Assembly: GCA_963691705.1 (NCBI GenBank)
Contig: OY829541.1
Coordinates: 33,244,719 to 33,308,718 of the forward strand
Source of the DNA: Viola odorata
Taxonomy: Eukaryota; Streptophyta; Magnoliopsida; Malpighiales; Violaceae
Direction of reading: 5' to 3'
DNA: 64,000 nucleotides
The notes beneath the pieces are model-generated. The model did no database searches. It was not told the DNA's origin and saw nothing but the letters and a program-made list of their open reading frames with translations. How positions within the stretch are numbered: position 1 is the first letter of the stretch; every line of letters starts with the position of its first letter. The translations under genes were made by a program, and so were the position numbers. This document shows positions 20,020 through 30,911 of the stretch, in pieces.

Positions 20020-22364
20020 GATGGGTTCCCGCGCTTGGGAATTCCCAAGACTTGATCTATTGCCAATTTAGAGTCCCCCCGTATCTTTAGCTGCGGATCA
20101 TGCATTGTCCCTGCACCGTGCGTGGCTTCCACGAAGAAGTTGTTGCCTATTCTGATCCCGGCCAGTAACGCTTCATATTCGGCCGCGTTGTTGGATAGCG
20201 GTTGCAGAATTCTGACGGTGTAGCGCATCTGTATACCATCGGGTCCGATTATGAAAATTCCCACATCGGCTAACTCTTGGTTTTTAGCTCCATCCACGTG
20301 AATGATCCATGCATCGCTGTAAGTATCTAGGGATGGGAGATCTGCCTCTTCCCCTTCCCCTTCTGGTGGGTTCCCCGGCAGCTCTTGTGTAAATGTGCAT
20401 TCTGCTATGAAGTCTGCTAACGCTTGGGCTTTGATGGACGGTCTGACCTTGTATTGCAATCCATACTGCTCGAGTTCGATTGCCCAAATCAGCATTCTTC
20501 CTGAGGATTCAGGCTTTCTCAAGATTTTTCCCAACGGTTGATCAGTGAGTACTATAACAGAATGATCTTGAAAGTATCGATCCATCTTTCGTGTTGCCTG
20601 TACGAGGGCAAACGCTGCTTTCTCTATACGAGTATACCGCGACTCGGCGTCCCTCAGTATATGACTGACAAAGAATACGGGGCGATGAATATACCTATCG
20701 CTCTGTACCAGGACGCCGCTGACCACCTCGTCGGCGACACCTAGATACAAATATAAAGCGTCGCCCGATTCCGGTCTTGTCAGCACCAGGTCAGACGAGA
20801 GGTAGGCCTTTATGCTGGCAAACGCTTCTTCGCATTCTTTTGTCCACCCAAAAGGGGCTCTCTTACGAATAATTTTAAAAAAGGGGAGGCATCTCTCGCC
20901 TTGCTTGGAGATAAACCGCCCTAACGCAATGATGCGCCCTGTGAGCTTTTGCACTTCTTTAACAGTTCGCGGAGATATCATGTCTTGGATCGCTTTTATT
21001 TTCGAAGAATTAGGCTGGATGCCTTTCTGGCTAACGACATAGCCTAAAAATTTACCTGTTTGGAACGCGAACATGCATTTTTGGGGATTTAACTTCATCT
21101 TGTATTCTCGCATCACGCTGAAAACTTCTTCTAGATCTGCCACATGGTCCTCAAAGCTTCGGCTTTTGACAAGTATGTCATCCACGTAAGCCTCTACCTT
21201 TTTCCCAATTTGCTTCTCGAAAACTTTATTTGCCATGCGTTGGAATGTTGCCCCAACATTTTTTAATCCAAACGGCATCGTCGTATAGCAATAGGTGGCC
21301 TTGGGAGTGATAAAGACAGCCTTTTCTTCATCTTCCACAGCCATGGGGATTTGGTGATACCCCGAGTTAGCGTCCAATGAGCTCAGGTAAGCGTATCCCG
21401 CTGTTTGGTTGACCAGTTGATCGATTCGAGGTAGGGGATAACAGTCTTTGGGACAAGCATCATTCAGATCGGTGAAGTCAATACACATGCGCCATTCTCC
21501 GTTAGGTTTTGGGACTAAGACGAGATTAGCCAACCACGTCGGGTACTGGACTTCTTTGATGAAGCCAGCATCTGTGAGTTTCGATATCTCTTTCTCGATA
21601 GCTATCATCTTTTTCGAAGAGAAAGCTCGCCTCTTTTGTTGAACGGGTGTGACGTCAGGGTTAACGTTGAGTCGGTGCTCTGCTGTTTCTCGCAAAATTC
21701 CAGGCATATCTGCTGGCTTCCATGTGAATTCTCCTTTACATCTGTTCAATAATCGAGCTAGCTGTGTGCTTTCTTCTGCGCTCAGTTTCTCGCTGACCAA
21801 AAAATTTGCTCCTTCGACTCCATTAACGGGAATTGGCTTCATGTTGTCTACTGGCTGAGTGTGCTTTTCCTCTCTGTCCTCAAAAGGGTCGTCTGCCACA
21901 CACACATAACGATCACAACTCTTTTGGGTCATCAGTGAATAGCACTCGGTGGCTAACTTCTGGTCCCCTTTGATCGAGACCACTCCATCCCACGAAAGGT
22001 ATTTCATTTTCAAATGTTTTTGCGATATCGCAGCTCCAAAACGATTGAGATATGGTCGCCCGAGTATGGCGTTATAAGGCAATGACAAATCTATGACCAG
22101 GAACAGCAATTCTTCCGATCGTTTGGAAGTATCTTCTCTAAAGTATACTGGTAGCGTTGTAACTCCTACCATTGGGATCGGGACTCCGTCTACCCCAACT
22201 ATTGGCTTCTTACAAGGCGTTAACTCACTGTCGGAATGTTTCATCAAGTTATAGGCTTCGAGCGAGAACAGGTTAACCGCGCTCCCATTTATCGACAAGG
22301 GTTCTCCTAACTCTATGATTGTCGATGACGGGTGTGACTACTAGCGCATCGTTGTGTGGATAAA
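20016..22364 (-). pseudogene. Tat protease / reverse transcriptase / RNase H / archaeal-type RNase H, broken
   Basis: The part upstream of 22298 reads YPHNDALVVTPVIDNH and leads into the protease active site, where one extra A (run of three at about 22289-22291) shifts frame inside the D-N-G-S signature. After it come RT (CIDFTDLNDACPKD; PFGLKNVGATFQ; catalytic AYVDDILVK), RNase H (ILRDAESRYTRIEKAAF) and the archaeal-type RNase H (DAWIIHVDGAKN; NNAAEYEALLAGI; RGDSKLAIDQVLG). A second frameshift near 20040-20050 ends this frame at TGA 20016. The TTG at 22298 is not a real start. The gag half lies across the solo-LTR insertion at 44.0 kb. Confidence 0.9.
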
Positions 22365-22670
22365 TGATTGATGGTTTATTTTGGATGTTTTATTGTCTCT
22401 TTTCCTAGTTATTGAGATGATAAGTTTGCTACTTTAAGCCCTTTTGCTTCCTTTCTTCTTAAACAGCCTTTGGTACATCAATCTGAAGGAAAGGAGCAGA
22501 AAACTTGAAGATCAGAGCCTAAATCAATCATTTGGTGTTGGAGTTTCGTTTTCGGTTTGCTGCCTTGAATTTGGTCCATTCGTCCCAAGGCCTTGACAAG
22601 AAGCTACCTGGCGGAATTCCAGCAAGGACAACACTCACCATGATTTTGCGTGCAGCGATAATTTACTTAT
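22365..22670 (+). mobile_element. Left part of an Athila-family solo LTR
   Basis: It starts TGATTGATGG and matches the reverse complement of the intact Athila LTR. It is preceded by ATAAA (22360-22364), repeated after the right part at 43978-43982, which proves a single insertion into the Tat gag/pro region. It contains one palindromic unit, 22573-22608. The Ogre inserted at CTTAT, 22666-22670. Confidence 0.9.
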
Positions 22671-25600
22671 TGTCGCACCCCCTTTTTCGTTGAAAGCGAG
22701 TTTAGGATCGGGACGGGCCATAATGATAGACAAGTGTTGGACTCGTCTTAACACTATGCAAAATGAAGTCGCCACCCTAATTTTGTAAGGTTTAGGGAAC
22801 CTAATCGATGGCATAAAATAAAACAAACTAAGGCACAATGGTCTAAACCAAAGAACGATGGTTCGAGGTCGTATTATGGACTTGGGAAGGTGTTAGGCAC
22901 CCAAGTCACATCCTTAAAAAAGGTTACCGGTATGCAAGGTGTTTTTGAAGATATTTAAACATGTAATTTGGCCCTCTAAGGTGACGTTACATCTTAGCAT
23001 TTGGGACGTGTTATTTCCGTTTGGGTTCGAGGAATGGGGTTACCATTTTGTCTCGATGCTAGAGCGGACGCTCACCCCTTTCACTGGGCCATGCATGACT
23101 TAGTTACTACGTGATCTATCATGGCTGAAAACTAGCAAGGTACATTTTTAATGAATGCACGTAAGTTGATATGGCCTTTGGAGCCATCATGCACATCACT
23201 TAACAGAAAAGGCATTTAATTCCATGGCAATTAAACGCAAGTGATAAAAACACGTAAGCATGTGGGTTGATTTTACTTGTTAGCAATTCTATATGTCATG
23301 CATACAATTGGGTGGTTCTATTGCTTCCTAAGTGGTCATGTATACGATAAGATTTAAGGCTTTGGACCTTGGTGTGAACATACAAGGAAATGTTTTAAGG
23401 TAATCTTACCTTTTGGACGATCCCCGATCGATCCATCTCTTCAAAACTGATGTTAAAAGACAATTGACATAATTACATAGATATAACAAACATACACGAT
23501 TTTTAACTACTTAATCTAATTATTACAACCCACAATTCATAATAAAACTACTTAAGTAATCATTACAAACCACAATTCATAATAAAACTACTAATGTAAT
23601 TATTACAAATTGGAGGTCTGAATAATTAAACTATTACACCAAGTGAAATAATTAATTAAAGCTCTCACTAATTATTACAACGATTGAGGTGGATAACTAA
23701 AAGCAAACAAGTTGATAATGAGTTATTAACTTATTACAACAAGTTCAACAATTAATTATTACAACAAGTACAATTAAAAGTAGTAGACAGTTGATTATCA
23801 CATACGAATGCATGAAAATAATGCTTACCGTTCTAATGGGCCGGGTTAGGCCCACACTTGGATTCCTAATTTTTGGGACACAATGCATGCAAACATCTTT
23901 TGCGGAAATCATTTAAATTAAAGGAAAGAAAAGTAAAAATGTACTTTTCGATTGAAGGTTCGAAACTTAACCTACAAAGTGAGAGGATTAGTACGAACTT
24001 AAAGATAATAAATAATAAAAAGCACATGCACCATTTATTTCATACAAGCAGTCATAAAAACAAATAAACATCATTTGAGCACTTCATGATTTTACAACAA
24101 AATTGGCACGACACATAGCAAAACTTCATATAAAACATACAATTTAAAATTCATGATAAATTACATGTTATAAACCAAATAAATTTCATACATGACATAG
24201 AAATAAATAAAACAGCATACATATCATGCAATTAATTTTAAACAAGTTAAACATGGCAAAAAGATCATACGAGCAATTAAAATAAATTGACGATTCCATA
24301 CGAAAATTTGAAATTGAGACAAAATAAATAAAAGGGACACATGGGCTTGGCCAAGCCAAGCCCATCAGAAATTAAAACAAAGAAGGGACGGCTGAAGCCC
24401 GTCACCTTCCTTCTCCTTCGCAAGAACAGCCATGTTGGTTGTTCTTCCTCACCACGTCGCCGGCCACCATGGCCGGCGACTCAAGCTTTACCAACACCAA
24501 CACAACCTCCCTAGACAGCCTAGAAACTACCCACTCTACATCAGTAGTAAAACCCTCCCAAAACAGTAGGCAAAACGCAAGCCAAAACAGAAGGAAACGA
24601 CGTGCGCGGCTCCTTCGGAAAACCGAAGCAAACGTGGACAACAACAAGCAACAATTCGACACAAAACTGACTTATAACGTTCAGGGAAATAGCAGGACTA
24701 TCATACGAACAAAACCTATCAAGAACTAGACTAAACCATCCATGAACCGTAGGTAATTTCTCATGGCAAAAAAAATATGCATTAATGTCAATAATTCGTA
24801 ATTAATTAGCTCGAGCAGTAGATGTTTAAATTGGAGCAAGAACAGACCATATAACTTGACAATCAAACATTTAAAACAAGTTTAAGCCATCAATTCAGTT
24901 CATACATGCATAAACGAAAATTTATCAAGAGAGAAGTTAGAGAGAGAGAGCTTGGAAACTTACCTTCAATGCTCCTTTCTGCTTTCGGTTTGATGTTGGT
25001 GATGAATAGGTGCGACCCCCCGTCCCCCGCCCGGACGTGAATAGCTTGCTATTTATAGGACAAGAAGTGAGGTTGAGGAGTTGAGTCGGTCGTCTGCACG
25101 AGCTTCGTTCGTGCCGTGGGTGAAAACGAAAGCAGTCTCCGGACGTGGTCCTCCAAGCTCCTTTCTTGTTGTATGCTTATTAAAAATCATATCTAAGGAA
25201 TCAAGTGTCTGCCACGCCTAGGAGAGCCAATCAGAAGGAAGGAAAAAACAAAACATACATTAATTGAATTAATTCCCGCTCGAACGGGATATTTTGGTAC
25301 GAGCGGGGGCACACGAAAGTGAAAATAACTCCGAGTCGAGGGTACAACTATGTGTAGAAAAATAAGGCGAGAAAAGTAATATACAGTGACAAAATGCCAA
25401 AGTTGATTTAACGTATTTATTTTCTTATTCAGAAATGACAAAACGTTTGCGCGCAAAATAAATGTCCTTACGACAAAAATTGAACGAAACTGAACGAGGC
25501 GTCATGAAATAGAAAATTAACACGTAATTATCAAATAACGAAAAAGGGCGTTCTGCACTCGGTCCCGGGAACCTTACTCGAGACCGATAGGAGTTCGCGA

Positions 25601-25762
25601 AAAGACAGTTAAAAGTACGAAAAAATTAAAAAGGCACGAAATGACAAGAAAATTTAAACAAACTAGCCTAGGACCAGAATCGACATGAATTTTGATCTAG
25701 ACAAGCTAAAAAGTGGCAAAACGTAAAGGTTGTGATAGAAAGTCAAAAATCGGGTAGCAACA
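22671..25762 (-). repeat. 3' LTR of the Ogre element
   Basis: 3,092 bp; about 15 substitutions by eye against the 5' LTR plus one local rearrangement (here the ancestral form, 22779-22811). A TATA box on the minus strand, CTATAAATAGCAAGC, is at 25044-25058. Confidence 0.94.
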
Positions 25763-25779
25763 GTTGCCCCCTCTTTACT
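25763..25779 (-). promoter_or_regulatory. Polypurine tract of the Ogre element
   Basis: On the minus strand it reads AGTAAAGAGGGGGCAAC immediately before the 3' LTR start TGTTGCTACCC. Confidence 0.85.
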
Positions 25780-25959
25780 GTCTGATCAAAAATACAGTGT
25801 AACTGAAATTTTTGATGAGCAGTAAAGATGGTTGCCCCAAGTACTTACCATATCCCGATCACATCGCAACCTACTGAAAGAGAGAAAAATGTAAGTAGTA
25901 AAAATGTAAATGCTGCAGGGCGAGGGTAGCACTCGCGGTCCAATACCAGTTGACAGAGA

Positions 25960-27365
25960 GTAAATGACGTAGGGCGGTGATGTACACTCGCAGTCCATAC
26001 GTTGACAGAAATTTAAATGCGTAGGGCGGTGATGTGCACTCGCAGTCCATACGCTGACAGAAATTTAAATGAGTGTTTGGAACGTACCTTGGGTTCAAAG
26101 CAACGTACCTTTGGTCGGATTATTGAAGAAGATGGCCTTCTCGGATATTGAGGAGGGTGGTGTCGAGCGATTGGAAGCCACTGCGTTGGTGTAAATGTAT
26201 GTCCATGTGAGGCTATCGCAGTCACGGACGATGCTGAAAATATAGTCGCTCAAGGAGGAGTTATAGATGTGCAGAAAAGTAGTCGCTCAAGGAGGAGTTA
26301 TATAGATATGCAGGAATTTAATTGACAAAGTGTATGAGGGGCGTGACTTACCACAACACTAAACAGACAAGGTGTATGTGGGGACGTGACCAATCACAAC
26401 ACTAAATAGACAAGATGTATGTGAAGGGAAAGCAAGTCTTACCTTGAACCTACCGTATGGTGAAATGGAGAGTGGTTGGAAGCCACCGCGTGATTTGAGG
26501 TGAAGAGTGGTTGAAAGCCACCGCGTGATTTGTGTGTCCGGGCGAGGCTATCGCAGTCACGGACGATGCTGAAAGGTAAAGGTATCCGGGCGAGGCTATC
26601 GCAGTCACGGACGATGCTGAAAGAGAGAATATGTTGACAGAAATTTAAATGCGTAGGGCGGTGATGTGCACTCGCAGTCCATACGCTGACAGAAATTTAA
26701 ATACGTAATCGGTGACGATGTACCTTCGCAGTCCATACGTTTGACAGAAATTTAAATACGTAATCGGCGGGGATGTACCTTCGCAGTCCATACGTTTGAC
26801 AGAAATTTAAATACGTAATCGGCGGGGATGTACCTTCGCAGTCCATACGTTTGACAGAAATTTAAATACGTAATCGGCGAGGATGTACCTTCGCAGTCCA
26901 TACATTTGACAGAAATTTAAATACGTAATCGGCGGGGATGTAACTTCGCAGTCCATACGTTTGACAAGAATTTAAATACGTAATCGGCGGGGATGTACCT
27001 TCGCAGTCCATACGTTTGACAGAAATTTAAATACGTAATCGGCGGGGATGTACCTTCGCAGTCCATACGTTTGACAGAAATTTAAATACGTAATCGGCGG
27101 GGATGTACCTTCGCAGTCCATACGTTTGACAAAAATTTAAATACGTAATCGGCGAGGATGTACCTTCGCAATCCATACGTTCGACAGAAATTTAAATACG
27201 TAATCGGCGAGGATGTACCTTCGCAGTCCATACGTTTGACAGAAATTTAAATACGTAATCGGCGGGGATGTACCTTCGCAGTCCATACGTTTGACAGAAA
27301 TTTAAATACGTAATCGGCGAGGATGTGCCTTCGCAGTCCATACGTTTGACAGAAATTTAAATATG
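25960..27365. repeat. 55-bp tandem array and related repeats in the Ogre 3' region
   Basis: GACAGAAATTTAAATACGTA recurs every 55 bp from about 26743 to 27348 (starts near 26743, 26798, 26853, 26908 and so on), giving about 12 regular units. Related, more diverged units occur at 25980-26080 and 26640-26740. Interspersed are ~50-bp units ending in GGCTATCGCAGTCACGGACG (26200-26620). It is non-coding. Confidence 0.9.
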
Positions 27366-27460
27366 AGTGTTAGGGAAAGCAAGTCTTACCTTGAACTTAC
27401 CTTATGAACTGAAATTGATTTGAATGTGGGGGAGCGTGATCCGCCATATGAATTTGATTT

Positions 27461-27662
27461 GGGAGTGGTAACGTACTCCAATCGATTTTTGATTGGATTT
27501 TGATGAAAATCCAAGATGAGGGCATTACAACGATGTTGTGATCGAAGACCCATGGTTGAAGAGTGGTAACGTTCTCCATTCGTTTGTTGATCGGATTTTG
27601 ATGAAAATCCAAGATGAGGGCATTACAACGATGTTGTCATCGAAGACCCAATGGTTGAGGAG
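27461..27662. repeat. Direct repeat of about 98 bp, two copies
   Basis: GAGTGGTAACGT begins at about 27461 and again at about 27560. Both run through GATTTTGATGAAAATCCAAG and CATTACAACGATGTTGT to GACCCA. It lies in the Ogre 3' non-coding region. Confidence 0.8.
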
Positions 27663-29384
27663 TGATTCCAACGAAGCCTATTTGTGTCCTGCAAATAGGA
27701 AGAAAGCAAACACAAAGCAGCAACAGATGGAAAAAGAGAGAGCAATTGATAATCGTGAGAAACATCAAGTATTCCTACATTTACGCCTCGGCTTGCCCCC
27801 AAGTTTTTTTTTTTTGTGTTTGGAATGAAAATGACCTCTTTGTTTAAGAGGAAATAAATTCAAGTTTTATTTTTTTGAGAGAAAAAATGCGTTCAAATCT
27901 CGTTATATAAACATGATTGATTCAAGTCTGGATAACGTCTGCATCTTGTTCAAGAAATGACGGCCTCAAGAACAAGACTTTCCCATGACATGTAGCTGTA
28001 AGCAATCCTCACTAGATATTAGTGTTTGCGCTCATGCTCAGAAACAAGGCTATGTGTTTACACTCCTAAAAAATGCAGTAAACATAGCACAACAATTAAA
28101 TTTGCAATGTCAATCCGAGTGAATAAACTTCTACTGAAGATGAACATGCATGGGCCTGCTGATAATCAAAAGGACTTTGCGAGGGAGGAAAAAAGAGGAA
28201 TTTGTAGAATAAAGTGTGGTGTTTTTGTTTTGGCAAAAGGTTTTAATGAGCTCATGCTCGACTGATTGTGATGAGAGCAAAGTGCACAAATCCTTGAATC
28301 TTTGCTGGAGATGTTTCTTCTTGATTGTTTTGAGGGTACTGTACCCAAGTTCTGTGATATCAGCAGGGAATGATCTCCTTCCCTTTTGAGATTATTTTGC
28401 TGTTGATTTTTGACAGTTTGTTTTGGTATGTGCTTGCTTTTTCTGTTGTTTTGGTGTTCTTCGAACACTCTCTTCTTGATTTTGATTCTTTTGATCTCTC
28501 TTTTTCCCTTTTTCTTCTCTCTTTTCCTTTTCTCTCTTTTTTTTTTTTTTTCTTCTTTTTTTCTTCTCTCTTTTTCTTCTCTCTTTTTTGGTTCCTCTCT
28601 TTTTTGTTTGCAAGCAAAGCAAGTTCATACTCTTGATTAGTCTATCATCCTTACTGTCTTTGGCAGAAACCTCCAAGTCTTGATTTATTTTGGCCTTCTT
28701 CTGACGTTGTTTTGTCAGCGATCCTCTAAGGGCTTCCTTGTCATTCCCTTGCTTGATGTATAACTCCAACTTAGCGGTCCCAGTCGAGCACTTACTCACT
28801 TGGTTAGGAAAAAACAAAAGGCTTAGTTTTGAGTGCTTGATGGAGTTGTACATGGGGTAAAGAACATGTGTTTGAGAACAAAAAGTTAAAGAAAGAAAAA
28901 TGTGGAAGAAGCGCAAAAGCAGAGTCCAAGGTCATCTTACCACTATCCCATGTCTGACAGTTCATGTACCCAGGATATTATGCAAATCTAACTAGCACCT
29001 AGTTTAGCATTTACACTCATGAATGAAAATAAAGCGTGAAGGCCCAGAGTACTCACAGGGATACGTTTTGTGACTGCTTACATCTAAATATGTCATGGAT
29101 ATAAGGGCTAACAGACAAGATCATGTATGCTCATATAATTTCCAATGAACGCAAAATGATGAATGCCTTGATTTAAAACGTTTAGGAAATGTGGGATACT
29201 TTATTTTCCTTCCTTTTAGCCCAAGTAGTACATGTATAAAGAGGAAGTTTTGTGAAAGCTAAGGCTTTTTCAGCCAACACGCACGCACCCTTGCAATAAT
29301 GTAAAATGGCGGGTATTTTGAAATTGCGAAAACATAAATTACAGAAACGGAAATTGCGAAAAACGGAAATTGAAAAAATGTAAA
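27663..29384. other. Ogre 3' non-coding region without a gene
   Basis: Includes a long pyrimidine tract (28480-28610; purine-rich on the element's sense strand) that creates low-complexity ORFs on both strands. No recognisable protein is seen. Confidence 0.6.
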
Positions 29385-29935
29385 AGGAACTTCCCTGAAA
29401 AATGAGCTTGGACATTTTTCCAACGCCTTCTTTCTGGTCGTCACTTCACTTGCTTGCCCCCAAATTTGCAAGCCTCGTTATACCTGAAAGTGTAAAATTG
29501 CAGAAATGTAAATAGCGAAGACTAAATTGCGAAAGTGTGAAAGGACAACTTCCCTGAAAAATGAGCTTGGACGTTTTTCGACGCCTTCTTTTGGTCGTCA
29601 CTTCACTTGCTTGCCCCCAAATTTGCAAGTCTTGTTGTACCTAAAAATGCAAAAATGGCAGAAATGTAAACTGCAGAAACATAAATTGTTGAAGTGTGAA
29701 AGGACAACTTCCCTGAAAAATGAGCTCTGACATTTTTCGACGCCTTCTTTTGGTCGTCACTTCACTTGCTTGCCCCCAAATTTGCAAGTCTTGTTGCACC
29801 TAAAAATGCACAATTACAGAAATGTAAATTGCGAAATCATAAATTGCGGAAGGGGAATTTGTAAATGTAAAGGACAACTCCCTTGAAAAATGAGCTTGGA
29901 CATTTTTCGACTCCTCGAAGGCTAGCCATCAAGTT
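29385..29935. repeat. Tandem repeat of about 160-170 bp, four units
   Basis: CTTCCCTGAAAAATGAGCTT recurs near 29390, 29549 and 29708, with a variant near 29878. Each is followed (except the last) by GTCGTCACTTCACTTGCTTG and CCCCCAAATTTGCAAG. It is in the Ogre 3' non-coding region, just downstream of integrase. Confidence 0.88.
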
Positions 29936-30278
29936 CTTTGACTAGTGTTCCGGATGTAAAAGGCCCATTCACCGTAATCGTTCATGTGTACGGATAAAGT
30001 GCTACATGTTAAACCCTGTATGAAAACATCTCTCTATTCGTTATCCACCTGCAAAACTTAGCATTTGATTAGTGAGGTTAGTCTAACTGCCAATTCTGCG
30101 AGTCTAACTACTCCCAGGCGCTGCCGACACCACGCTTCCTTTATTTAATTTAAAAGACTTGACACACAAGTTTTAAGAAGAGAAAGCTCTCATTTTATTG
30201 ATTCAGAATAAACATTAAGCAGTTTGGTCGAGAAGAACCCTATGTCTTTTCAGTCGACGAGATGCGGTCTACAGATTC

Positions 30279-30911
30279 CTACGCAAAATACATCCTGCCG
30301 GCATCCTCGTTCACGGGTCTTGGTAGATCATCCCCGTCCATTCTGGCGAGCATTAGAGCTCCTCCCGAGAATGCGCTCTTGACAATGTATGGGCCTTCGT
30401 ACTTTGGTGCCCACTTCCCTTGACTCTCCTCCTGATGAGGAAGAATTTTCTTCAGCACTAAATCCCCGATTTTGAACTCACGCGGCCGCACTTTCTTGTT
30501 GTAAGCATTAGCCATTCTCTTTTGATATAACTGGGCATGGCACATGGCGGCCAAGCGTTTCTCCGAGATGAGATTCAATTGCTCATATCTCACTCTTGCC
30601 CAATCTGATTCTTCTACTCCCGATTCAGCCAAGACTCTGAGGGAGGGAATCTCCACCTCAAGTGGTATCACTGCCTCCATGCCGTAGACCAAAGAGTAAG
30701 GGGTCGCTCCCGTAGAAGTGCGAATTGCGATCCGATAGGCATGTAAGGCGAAAGGAAGCATGTCATGCCAATCTTTGTGGGTAACTACCATTTTCTGGAT
30801 AATTTTCTTCAAATTCTTGTTTGCAGCTTCAACCGCGCCATTCATCCTTGGACGGTAAGGCGAGGAGTTGCGGTGTTTCATCTTCCATCGTTGGCATAGC
30901 TCATTGATCAT
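30279..30911 (-). pseudogene. Ogre integrase C-terminal part, out of frame with the rest of pol
   Basis: Contains the glutamate-bearing end of the catalytic core (PRMNGAVEAANKNLKKIIQK) and the C-terminal domain (FKIGDLVLKKILPH; KWAPKYEGPYIV), ending at TAG 30279. It overlaps the upstream frame by 11 nt; the reading frame changes between the second aspartate and the glutamate of the D-D-E triad, so this copy cannot make intact integrase without recoding. Confidence 0.88.

Noticed and set aside
24402..24729. ORFs conserved in both Ogre LTRs (also 41226-41615)
   Set aside because: Conservation is explained by LTR identity; composition and position do not suggest a protein.
25960..27365. Regular repeats resembling a CRISPR array
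   Set aside because: Units are contiguous 55-bp tandem copies with no unique spacers, inside a plant retrotransposon.
28360..28916. Lysine/glutamate-rich and Phe/Leu-rich ORFs on both strands
   Set aside because: They derive from a pyrimidine/purine tract in the Ogre 3' non-coding region.
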